A stretch of DNA of 9,245 nt from Methanomassiliicoccus sp. UBA6 (GTDB lineage Archaea > Thermoplasmatota > Thermoplasmata > Methanomassiliicoccales > Methanomassiliicoccaceae), in assembly GCA_002508545.1 (NCBI GenBank), contig DAVH01000056.1, forward strand, positions 1 through 9,245, given 5' to 3'. The notes below the pieces were generated by a model. The model had not been told where the DNA came from and did no database searches. It saw only the letters and a program-made list of their open reading frames with translations. This document shows, piece by piece, positions 1-5,555 of the stretch (position 1 is the first letter of the stretch; each line of letters starts with the position of its first letter). Made by a program: the position numbers and the translations under genes.

Positions 1-233
1 TCCGTGAGCCCCGTATCCCTGGCGATCTCGTACTCGTGCTCCGGGCCCGGCGATTCGAAGTGAAGGACGTAGAGGCGGAAGGTGCCCCTCGCCCCGGCGT
101 CGGCCTTCGGGGCGGAAACCACCGACGCGCCGTAATCATTGGGGAACCGGTAGATCTTGTGGATCCGGTCGCCTTCCATGCACCCGCACACACACTTCGC
201 GTTCAGATCGACGGTGTACTTCTCGAAGTCCAT
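1..233 (-). CDS. Small hypothetical protein with CxCxC motif, 3' end off the left edge
   Basis: An open frame runs leftward from an ATG at 231-233 for 77 codons without a stop and leaves the window, so the C-terminus is missing. The start is supported by a GGGAG ribosome binding site (238-242, read on the minus strand) four bases before it. Near the N-terminus is a Cys-x-Cys-x-Cys cluster (Cys14, Cys16, Cys18), followed by a segment reading RFPNDYGASVV (residues 29-39). That segment, and the later run ending in an RDTGLT-like stretch, remind me of a small uncharacterised family common in phage and bacterial genomes with a 'GYGASV...YDTPIT' pattern; this is recollection, not a search. The gene lies 46 bp downstream of the aSelBL gene on the same strand and may be co-transcribed with it. 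A TATA-like AT-rich stretch at 247-253 is only 17 bp from the ATG, too close for a normal archaeal promoter. Function unknown. Confidence 0.72.
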   Translation of the reverse strand, partial: MDFEKYTVDLNAKCVCGCMEGDRIHKIYRFPNDYGASVVSAPKADAGARGTFRLYVLHFESPGPEHEYEIARDTGLT

Positions 234-279
234 CTCTCTCCCGCCAGTATATTCCCGCCCCGGTTTATCGTCCTGTCGC

Positions 280-1239
280 TCAAGGGAGCAGGAGCGAGCC
301 GGCGACCCTCAGCTTTCCGCCCTCGAGGTACATCAGCACCGCTCGGGAGCCGGGCGGGTGCACCACCGGCTTGTCCAGCGCCAGGGTAACTGTCGGCCGG
401 CGGAAGTCGCCGCTGTCCTTCACCGCCTCCACGCGGGCGCCGAGGAACTGCATCCAGTGGCCGAGGTGGAGGACCATGCCCTCCTTGAGGGGCGTCTTCC
501 AGTAGTTGACCAGCTCCGCCTCCGCGGTCACCTTGGCGTCGCTCTTCACGCGGTCGTCCGCGGTGAGCACGTACCCCCGGTCCAGCTGCTCAACGTCGAT
601 GTTCTTCAGGGCCAGGCCGACACGGTCGCCGCGGACCGCGTCGTCGAAGTCATCGTCGTGCTTCTGGATCGAGCGGACCAGGGCCTTCCGGTCGGTCGGC
701 AGGACCTTCAGCTCATCGTGCTTCTCGATCCGTCCATGGGTGACGTAGCCGAGGATGACCGTGCCTACCCCCTTGACGTTGAAGAAGTGGTCGATGGGCA
801 CCGCGCCCCTGGTCTGGTCGTCAGGCACCGGCAGTCCTCTCGCTTCCTCCAGGAGCATCTGCCGCAGCGCGGTCTTGTCGTCCTCCACCAGCTGGTAGGC
901 CTCCAGCACCGTGCCCTTTATCACGGGTGCCAGCTGGTCCGCGGTGAGGTAGTTGCGCAGGATGATGTATCCCCGCTTGACCCCGGCGCACTGCAGCATG
1001 ACGATGCACTCTCCAAGCTGGGCATTGATCGCCTCCACCACCACCAGCGCCCGGTCGGCCATGGAGACCGCGTAGAACAGCGGGGCCAGACGGTCAGGGT
1101 ACTTGGTCGGCTCGATGAGCGTCACGGTGTCGGTGCCCTGCTTCAGGTCGTAGAGCGTGATGTCCGAGGCGGTCCCCTTCTTTCCCAGGTCCTTGGCATA
1201 ATCGTTCGGACCGATGACCGCAACGTTCAGGTTGGCCAT
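280..1239 (-). CDS. Archaeal SelB-like protein (aSelBL), EF-Tu-like domains 2 and 3 with a degenerate GTPase domain
   Basis: A 319-residue homologue of translation elongation factors. Residues about 150-228 are a clear EF-Tu domain 2: the VKGVGTVILGYV stretch (155-166), a later DELKVLP (175-181), and AVRGDRVGLALKNID (201-215) followed by RGYVL (221-225). Residues about 235-319 fit domain 3. The N-terminal 130 residues keep the G-domain fold pattern but not its motifs. Where GHxDHGKT is expected there is GPNDYAKDLGKKGT (10-23); where DxPGH is expected there is EPTKYPDR (43-50); no NKxD is visible. The C-terminal winged-helix domain with which true SelB reads SECIS RNA is missing. This matches the described archaeal aSelBL family, thought to keep aminoacyl-tRNA and ribosome binding but not classical GTP hydrolysis; its function is unknown, and a role as a pyrrolysyl-tRNA factor was once proposed. 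Start ATG is preceded by CGTCCCCC, no ribosome binding site, and by a well-spaced box A, so the mRNA is probably leaderless. Confidence 0.88.
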   Translation of the reverse strand: MANLNVAVIGPNDYAKDLGKKGTASDITLYDLKQGTDTVTLIEPTKYPDRLAPLFYAVSMADRALVVVEAINAQLGECIVMLQCAGVKRGYIILRNYLTADQLAPVIKGTVLEAYQLVEDDKTALRQMLLEEARGLPVPDDQTRGAVPIDHFFNVKGVGTVILGYVTHGRIEKHDELKVLPTDRKALVRSIQKHDDDFDDAVRGDRVGLALKNIDVEQLDRGYVLTADDRVKSDAKVTAEAELVNYWKTPLKEGMVLHLGHWMQFLGARVEAVKDSGDFRRPTVTLALDKPVVHPPGSRAVLMYLEGGKLRVAGSLLLP

Positions 1240-1262
1240 GGGGGACGATAAAAATGGCTCGG

Positions 1263-1268
1263 GATAAA
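1263..1268 (-). promoter_or_regulatory. Box A (TATA) of the aSelBL gene
   Basis: The minus strand reads AAAAGCCTTTATCC; TTTATC is centred about 26 nt before the aSelBL ATG, and an A-rich stretch upstream could serve as the BRE. This spacing predicts transcription starting at or next to the start codon. A second T-rich stretch (TTTTTATC, 1249-1256) lies too close to the ATG to act as box A. Confidence 0.55.
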
Positions 1269-1323
1269 GGCTTTTGGATGCCTAGGATCGACAACGAAGC
1301 CCGGCATGCCGATCGGTCCCGCT

Positions 1324-2784
1324 TCAGGGTGCCGGACCCTCGCCCTCGATGTCGCACCTGATCACCTTGCCCCGGGCCAGGGAGGTGACGGCGCCGGCGA
1401 ACGCGATCCCCGCGGACACGGTGAACGCCAGGCTCATCCCGCTGACGAAGCCTTCCGTGCCGGCCGGGGTCGGCCCGCCGCCGGAGAACAGCTCCGACAC
1501 CACCGCGGTGGAGGCCACCGTGGCCACCAGCGCCCCCATGACCACCAGGCTCAGGGACTGCCCCACGGTGCGCATGGTGGACAGCGTTCCCGACGCCACG
1601 CCCAGCTGCTCCTTCGAGACGCAGCCCATGATGGCGCTGGTGTTGGGCGATGAGAACATCCCCATTCCTATGCCCAGGATGGCCAGGTATGCCACCAGCT
1701 CAAGGGTCGAGGTGGCCTCTCCCACGGTGCCCAGGAGCAGTAGGCCGATCCCGATCAGCACCATCCCGCCGGAGGCCAGGACCCTCGAGCCGATCCGGTC
1801 GGACGCCGCTCCCATCACCGGGGACAGGATGCTCATCACCAGGGGCATGGACAGCAGCACGAGGCCGGTGAGGGAAAGGGGATACCCGAGCACCCGCTGC
1901 ATGTAGAACGACAGCAGGAACGATATCCCGAAGTATGAGGTGTAGTTCAGCAGGGCGGAGATGTTGGCCATGGCGAACAGGCGGTTGCCGGTGAGCAGCC
2001 TGAGGTCCAGCATAGCGTCCCGTCCCTTGCGGTGCTCGATGAGGACGAAGGCCGCGAAGGCGGCAACGGAGAGAGCGATGAGGGCCACCGAGGCCGGCGA
2101 GGTCCACCCCAGCCCCTCGCCCAGGGTGAGGATCGTCAGCAACGCGGAAAGCCCCACGGCGAAGGCGACCGCCCCGCTCAGGTCGAAGGGCCGGGGGCGG
2201 GCGGTGCGCGCCGGCTCCTTGAGCTTCCAAAGGGCCAGCGCGATGACCGTCAGCCCTATGGGTACGTTGACCAGGAAGATCGACGGCCAGCCGAAGGCCG
2301 CCGTCAGGAAGCCTCCCAGGGGCGGCCCCAGGCTCAGGCCGATGTAGACCGACATGGCGTTGATGCCCAGCGCCTTCCCCCGCTCCTGGGGCGGGAAGGC
2401 CGCGGTGATGATGGCGGGCGAGGTGGACATGATCATGGCCGCCCCGATCCCCTGCAGGAAGCGGAAGGTGATCATCTGCCCTCCGTTCACGGACACGCTG
2501 CACAGCAGCGAGCCGATGACGAAGATGCCGAAGCCCAGGACGAAGAGGGGCTTGCGTCCCCTGAGGTCCGATAGCCGGCCGACGGTGAGCAGCAGGCTCG
2601 CCACCGCCAGGAGGTACGCGGTGGGGATCCACACCGAGGTCGCGTAATCCATCCCCAGCTCGCTGGAGATGATCGGCAGGGAGACGCTGACGATGGTCGA
2701 GTCGAGCGGGCCCATCAGTGCGCCCACGCAGGTGATCAGCAGAACGATCCAGCGCTCCCTGACATCGATCTTCGACATGGTCAT
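1324..2784 (-). CDS. MFS drug exporter, DHA2 (14-TMS, EmrB/QacA-like) family
   Basis: A 486-residue polytopic membrane protein, predicted to export a small hydrophobic compound by proton antiport. Family signs are the N-terminal LDSTIVSVSLP motif in the first helix (the D1 motif of 14-helix exporters), motif A GRLSDLRGRKP after helix 2, and a motif C-like GPPLGGFL at the end of helix 5. Repeated hydrophobic segments continue to the C-terminus, and the total length is typical of 14-helix DHA2 proteins rather than 12-helix ones. The substrate cannot be told from sequence. Three in-frame starts exist: TTG at 2790, ATG at 2784 and ATG at 2778. I chose ATG 2784, which has a weak AGGT five bases upstream; ATG 2778 (MSKIDVRERW) is nearly as likely and the TTG less so. 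The gene is divergent from superoxide dismutase and 84 bp upstream of aSelBL, which has its own promoter, so it is probably monocistronic. Confidence 0.92.
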   Translation of the reverse strand: MTMSKIDVRERWIVLLITCVGALMGPLDSTIVSVSLPIISSELGMDYATSVWIPTAYLLAVASLLLTVGRLSDLRGRKPLFVLGFGIFVIGSLLCSVSVNGGQMITFRFLQGIGAAMIMSTSPAIITAAFPPQERGKALGINAMSVYIGLSLGPPLGGFLTAAFGWPSIFLVNVPIGLTVIALALWKLKEPARTARPRPFDLSGAVAFAVGLSALLTILTLGEGLGWTSPASVALIALSVAAFAAFVLIEHRKGRDAMLDLRLLTGNRLFAMANISALLNYTSYFGISFLLSFYMQRVLGYPLSLTGLVLLSMPLVMSILSPVMGAASDRIGSRVLASGGMVLIGIGLLLLGTVGEATSTLELVAYLAILGIGMGMFSSPNTSAIMGCVSKEQLGVASGTLSTMRTVGQSLSLVVMGALVATVASTAVVSELFSGGGPTPAGTEGFVSGMSLAFTVSAGIAFAGAVTSLARGKVIRCDIEGEGPAP

Positions 2785-2811
2785 CCACAACCTGCCGCGC
2801 GGGCGACCGAA

Positions 2812-2833
2812 TAGAGGCTCGTCTCTAGATAAG
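2812..2833 (-). promoter_or_regulatory. Exporter promoter: box A next to an imperfect palindrome (candidate operator)
   Basis: On the minus strand a box A-like ACTTATC (2827-2833) lies about 46 nt before the ATG at 2784, predicting a transcription start near 2804 and a leader of about 20 nt. Directly downstream of it is TAGAG-N6-CTCTA (2812-2827), with perfect 5-bp arms. A repressor bound there would cover the region between the TATA box and the transcription start, a common way for archaeal regulators to block transcription. No regulator gene sits beside it, so this is a candidate only. Confidence 0.35.
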
Positions 2834-2913
2834 TCTGACGGGGCACGCTCCGCCCGCGACCTCTCGAAGATGCTGCCGCAGACCGCTATCGCCGTCCGAA
2901 TTTTAACAAAAAT

Positions 2914-2921
2914 AAATTATA
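2914..2921 (+). promoter_or_regulatory. Box A (TATA) of the superoxide dismutase gene
   Basis: AAATTATA sits in the most AT-rich stretch of the window (2899-2921), centred about 31 nt before the SOD ATG. Transcription should start near 2943, leaving a leader of about six bases and no room for a ribosome binding site. The strong AT contrast with the GC-rich surroundings makes this the clearest promoter in the window. Confidence 0.65.
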
Positions 2922-2948
2922 CGGGACGCTCCGACAAGTAGTCCGATC

Positions 2949-3605
2949 ATGACCGATGGCAAGGGAACCTACTCGCTCCCAGCCCTTCCATATGGGTACG
3001 GGGAGCTGGCGCCGTACATATCCGAACAGTTGTTGAAGGTTCATCATGATGGACATCACCAGAAGTACGTCAACCAGGCCAATGCTCTCCTCGAGAAGCT
3101 GGACAAGGCCCGGGCCGACGGCACGATGCTCAACATGAAGTGCGAGGCTCAAGCCCTGGCCTTCAACGTGGGAGGTCATTTCCTTCACAAGCTGTATTGG
3201 GAGAACATGAGGCCCGCGTCCTCCGGAGGCGGCGGAAAGCCGGGCGGCAGGATCGCCGATGCCCTGAACAAGGAGTTCGGCAGCTTCGAGCGGTTCCAGA
3301 AGGAGTTCACCGAGCTCGCCAACTCCGTGGAGTCGTCGGGGTGGGCAACGCTGGTGTGGTGCACCCAGACCATGCGCCCGCTCCTGGTCCAGGTGAAGGA
3401 CCACGACCTCTACGTCATACCCGGGTTCAAGGTCCTGATGGTGATGGACGTCTGGGAACACGCCTATTATCTGGATTATAAAAACGAAAAGACCAAGTAT
3501 ACTTCCAACTTCTGGAACATCGTCAACTGGGACATGGTGGACAAGCGGCTGGAAAAGGTGCTTGGCGGAAAAGGAACGGTGGCCCAGGCTGGCGGATCAC
3601 CATGA
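2949..3605 (+). CDS. sod: Superoxide dismutase, Fe/Mn family, archaeal type
   Basis: A 218-residue cytoplasmic enzyme (no signal peptide) that converts superoxide to oxygen and hydrogen peroxide. The N-terminal alpha-hairpin domain includes VHHDGHHQKYV and FNVGGHFLHKLYW; the C-terminal alpha/beta domain includes SGWATLVW and the family signature DVWEHAYYLDY. All four metal ligands are visible: His32, His80, Asp167 and His171. The residue that hydrogen-bonds the metal-bound solvent, which in bacterial enzymes distinguishes Mn (Gln from the C-terminal domain) from Fe types, aligns here with His152 (KDHDLYVIPGF). A His at this place is usual in archaeal iron or cambialistic enzymes, so iron use is likely but not proven. 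A glycine-rich GGGGKPGGR linker (93-101) is typical of archaeal homologues. The ATG is probably translated leaderlessly. A MEDS-domain gene follows 58 bp downstream with its own ribosome binding site and no visible promoter, suggesting co-transcription. Confidence 0.96.
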   Translation: MTDGKGTYSLPALPYGYGELAPYISEQLLKVHHDGHHQKYVNQANALLEKLDKARADGTMLNMKCEAQALAFNVGGHFLHKLYWENMRPASSGGGGKPGGRIADALNKEFGSFERFQKEFTELANSVESSGWATLVWCTQTMRPLLVQVKDHDLYVIPGFKVLMVMDVWEHAYYLDYKNEKTKYTSNFWNIVNWDMVDKRLEKVLGGKGTVAQAGGSP

Positions 3606-3633
3606 TGCCGCCGGGCGGGTGCCATCGCTCGTT

Positions 3634-3659
3634 CCGGGCAACCATCGCCCGGGGGTGAT
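3634..3659 (+). promoter_or_regulatory. Ribosome binding site of the MEDS gene, partly paired in a hairpin
   Basis: GGGGGTGAT (3651-3659) closely matches the archaeal Shine-Dalgarno consensus GGAGGTGAT and ends four bases before the ATG at 3664, which fixes that start. Immediately upstream CCGGGC (3634-3639) can pair with GCCCGG (3647-3652) across a 7-nt loop, so the 3' arm covers the first two bases of the site. The ribosome binding site is strong; regulation by the hairpin is only a possibility. Confidence 0.55.
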
Positions 3660-3663
3660 CGAG

Positions 3664-4299
3664 ATGAAGCGATGGTACGAGGGCCTGAGGAGGGGGGACC
3701 GTGCAGCACACATCTACCGCAGCGATGCCGAGCAGGTACGTGTGGTCACTGACACGCTTTCCTGGATGGACGACGATCAGCGTCTCATCCTCCTGAGCGA
3801 CCGCTGGGAGGCCGAGGAACGGACGCCTCGGTCCAGGGTGTTGGAGGCGGCCGTGGAGGACGGCCATCTGGCGGTCATTCCGGCGAGGTCGACCCTTTGC
3901 CCATCCGGGCACTTCAGCGCCAAGGCGTTCGAGGAGCTCCTGCGCTCGGAGACGGAGAGCATGATCGATGACGGCTCCGAACCCGTCCTGATGTGGGACC
4001 TGGACTGGCTGGGGAAGGATGCCTTAGCGTTCGAGGCTCACATCGTTCAGCAGTCGAGCATGGCGCTGTCGACATCGGCCCACAAGGCCACGATGATCGG
4101 GCAGTACGGCACCGCGTTCTACTCTTCGGAGCAGCTCGAGCGGGTGCTCCGCATAAGCCCGCTGGTGCTCGAGAGCGGCCTGCTGACGCGCAAGTTCTGG
4201 GTGGTATCGAAGAACTCCGTGGGCAAAGCATCCAAGGAAGGCCGCATGCTGAGGGCGAGCGCCTCGGAGGACGGTCCGAAGGTCGACCAGAGATCATAG
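3664..4299 (+). CDS. Stand-alone MEDS (DcmR-type sensory) domain protein
   Basis: A 211-residue soluble protein that is essentially one MEDS domain, named from methanogen and methylotroph proteins including the dichloromethane regulator DcmR. Supporting features are the HIYRSDAEQ opening (residues 16-24) corresponding to the usual H-x-x-x-x-Y region, hydrophobic strands at about 40-45 and 107-113, a GHFSAKAFEELL helix (82-93), and near the end GQYGTAF (146-152) followed by RISPLVLESGLL (163-174), which matches the family's 'CQYD...THPLVL' ending. Residues 181-211 are a charged, probably disordered tail. There is no attached HTH, PAS or histidine-kinase domain, so any signal must pass to a partner. 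MEDS domains are thought to bind small ligands or act in redox or C1 sensing; the ligand is unknown. The open frame extends back into SOD to 3562, but the ATG at 3664 has a strong ribosome binding site. It lies 58 bp behind SOD, suggesting a shared stress role. Confidence 0.8.
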   Translation: MKRWYEGLRRGDRAAHIYRSDAEQVRVVTDTLSWMDDDQRLILLSDRWEAEERTPRSRVLEAAVEDGHLAVIPARSTLCPSGHFSAKAFEELLRSETESMIDDGSEPVLMWDLDWLGKDALAFEAHIVQQSSMALSTSAHKATMIGQYGTAFYSSEQLERVLRISPLVLESGLLTRKFWVVSKNSVGKASKEGRMLRASASEDGPKVDQRS

Positions 4300-4734
4300 T
4301 CCGGGATAGCGGACCACGGGCTCCAGGACCACGGTCACCTCGATGTTATGGAAGCCGAGGGGCCGGATCTTGCGGTCGATGATGTCCACCATCTCCGCGT
4401 TGTCGGCGGCGCGGACGCGGAACATGATCCTTCGCTCTCCGGTGACCCGGAGGATCTCGGAAACGTTCTCCATCGAGAACAGCGAGGCGATGGCCGTCTG
4501 GGCCTTGTCCGGGGGGATATCCGCGGCGATGTAAGCGTCAGAGCTGATGCCCATCCGCTCGTGGTTGACGATGGCGGAGTAGCCCATTATCGTCTTGTTC
4601 TCCTCCAGCTTCTTGATGCGGTCGCGGATGGTCGACGGTGAGCGGTCCACCATCGCACCTATCTCCTCGTAGGTGAGCTTGCCGTTGCGCTGCAATAACC
4701 TTAGTATCCTGGCGTCGAGATCGTCCTGCAGCAT
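4294..4734 (-). CDS. Lrp/AsnC family transcriptional regulator
   Basis: A 146-residue DNA-binding protein with the standard two-domain layout. Residues 4-17 (DDLDARILRLLQRN) are the typical Lrp opening helix. Residues 19-45 hold the helix-turn-helix, with recognition helix SPSTIRDRIKKLEE, and IMGYSAIVNHERMG (49-62) is the hinge. Residues about 66-142 are the RAM effector and oligomerisation domain, with VSEILRVTGERRIMFRVRA (91-109) in place of the usual 'V...v.G..D.ll.v'. The usual aspartate of that motif is replaced by Arg or Ile, which may affect ligand response. The frame can begin at GTG 4740, but ATG 4734 lies 29 nt from box A and fits a leaderless transcript better. The stop overlaps the convergent MEDS gene by 6 bp. 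The target is unknown; it may regulate neighbours or itself. Confidence 0.93.
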   Translation of the reverse strand: MLQDDLDARILRLLQRNGKLTYEEIGAMVDRSPSTIRDRIKKLEENKTIMGYSAIVNHERMGISSDAYIAADIPPDKAQTAIASLFSMENVSEILRVTGERRIMFRVRAADNAEMVDIIDRKIRPLGFHNIEVTVVLEPVVRYPGL

Positions 4735-4758
4735 CCTCACTTTGTACGCCTGCCTCCG

Positions 4759-4766
4759 GTATAAAA
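4759..4766 (-). promoter_or_regulatory. Box A (TATA) of the Lrp/AsnC gene
   Basis: The minus strand reads GCTTTTATACCGG; TTTTATAC is a close match to the archaeal box A consensus. Its centre is 23 nt from GTG 4740 and 29 nt from ATG 4734. With transcription starting about 26 nt downstream, the GTG would fall at or before the 5' end of the message, which supports the ATG. The GGAGG at 4753-4757 then lies upstream of the transcript and would not act as a ribosome binding site. Confidence 0.6.
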
Positions 4767-4806
4767 GCTTTCCAGATAGCGGGAGGAAAGCGGAATGACC
4801 GTGGAT

Positions 4807-5499
4807 TCAGCGCCATCGGCCGGAGGCCCGGAGGTGATCGGCGATGATCCGGGCATGGTCGAAGGCGAGCTCCGGCAGGGCGCTCAGGTCGAACAGCGCT
4901 GCGCTGTCAGCATCGTCGCCCCCGCGCAGCTCCCCGCCCATCGCCCGGAGGTGGAAGACCGCGCTGACGATGTGCCCCCGGGGGTCCCGCGCCGGATCGG
5001 AGTAGATGCCGACCAGCCCCAGGGGCTCGGTCCGCAGGCCCGTTTCTTCCAGCACCTCGCGCACCGCGCACTCCTCGGCCCTCTCGCCATACTCGACGAA
5101 GCCTCCCGGCAGCGCGTACTTGCCCTTCCCCGGCTCCCGTCCCCGGCGGACGAGGACGATGCGGCCGTCAATGATGACGATGCCGTCGGCGGTGAGCGTT
5201 GGGTTCCTGAACGCGTGGGCCAGCTGCTCATCGGCCCGCCGCTTCTTGTTGCGGTACTCCTCCAGCACCTTGATGCCCTCGGAGGTGAGCCCATCCGGCC
5301 CGGCGACTCTGGCGCCGAGGGCCTCCTCCAACGCCGCGATCGACCTCATGGCGTCCTCGGCGAGCATCCCGCACGCCTCCGCCGCGGCCGGTAGGGAGCG
5401 CAGCTCGGCGATCGCGGACAGCAGCGCCGCCTCCTCCCTGCCGACGAGGGAGCGGTCCCCCTCGGTCAACCACACCTCGCACCTGACCCCGCGGCCCAT
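4807..5499 (-). CDS. ModE-like winged-helix domain fused to a Nudix hydrolase (ADP-ribose pyrophosphatase-like)
   Basis: A 230-residue two-domain protein. Residues 7-83 resemble the N-terminal DNA-binding domain of ModE: a CEVWL strand, then GREEAALLSAIAELRSLPAAAEACGM with the helix-turn-helix, then IAALEEALGARV and LTSEGIKVLEEYR. The glycine-rich wing usual in ModE is cut to a few residues (AGPDG), so DNA contact may differ. Residues 98-230 are a Nudix domain with a perfect Nudix box: Gly133, Glu139, then REVLEETGL (147-155). The following GIYSDPARDPRGHIVSAVF (164-182) is the pattern of archaeal ADP-ribose pyrophosphatases and NrtR-like proteins, so a nucleoside diphosphate sugar such as ADP-ribose is the likely substrate. 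It may be an enzyme, a ligand-sensing regulator, or both. ATG 5499 fits the promoter spacing (30 nt from box A); ATG 5511, four codons upstream in frame, is the alternative. It is divergent from nog1. Confidence 0.88.
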   Translation of the reverse strand: MGRGVRCEVWLTEGDRSLVGREEAALLSAIAELRSLPAAAEACGMLAEDAMRSIAALEEALGARVAGPDGLTSEGIKVLEEYRNKKRRADEQLAHAFRNPTLTADGIVIIDGRIVLVRRGREPGKGKYALPGGFVEYGERAEECAVREVLEETGLRTEPLGLVGIYSDPARDPRGHIVSAVFHLRAMGGELRGGDDADSAALFDLSALPELAFDHARIIADHLRASGRWR

Positions 5500-5525
5500 G
5501 GTGCGGACCATCGGCGAATGATAGC

Positions 5526-5532
5526 TTAATAA
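5526..5532. promoter_or_regulatory. Shared AT-rich box A between the Nudix and nog1 genes
   Basis: TTAATAA is the only AT-rich patch in the short divergent gap and reads TTATTAA on the other strand. Its centre (5529) is 27 nt before the nog1 ATG at 5556 and 30 nt before the Nudix ATG at 5499 on the opposite strand. Both distances fit leaderless transcripts, so one TATA element may direct transcription both ways, or the two polymerase complexes may compete. Confidence 0.45.
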
Positions 5533-5555
5533 CTTGCTCTTTCCTACGGCAGGAC

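Noticed and set aside
280..1239. aSelBL as a true selenocysteine factor SelB or a pyrrolysine factor
   Set aside because: The C-terminal SECIS domain and GTPase motifs are absent, so not SelB; no Pyl genes, tRNA or readthrough codon are seen in the window to support the pyrrolysine idea.
157..1251. 364-codon plus-strand open frame
   Set aside because: It lies antisense to the aSelBL gene, whose translation matches EF-Tu/SelB domains; the plus-strand product has no recognisable domain and looks like a GC-rich shadow frame.
1302..1311. CGGCATGCCG palindrome between the exporter and aSelBL as a terminator
   Set aside because: It is a perfect 10-bp palindrome without a loop or a following T-run; archaeal termination normally needs the T-run, and GC palindromes are frequent here.
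2893..2928. CGTCC/GGACG pair flanking the SOD TATA box as an operator
   Set aside because: Arms are only 5 bp and 26 bp apart; such pairs are expected by chance.
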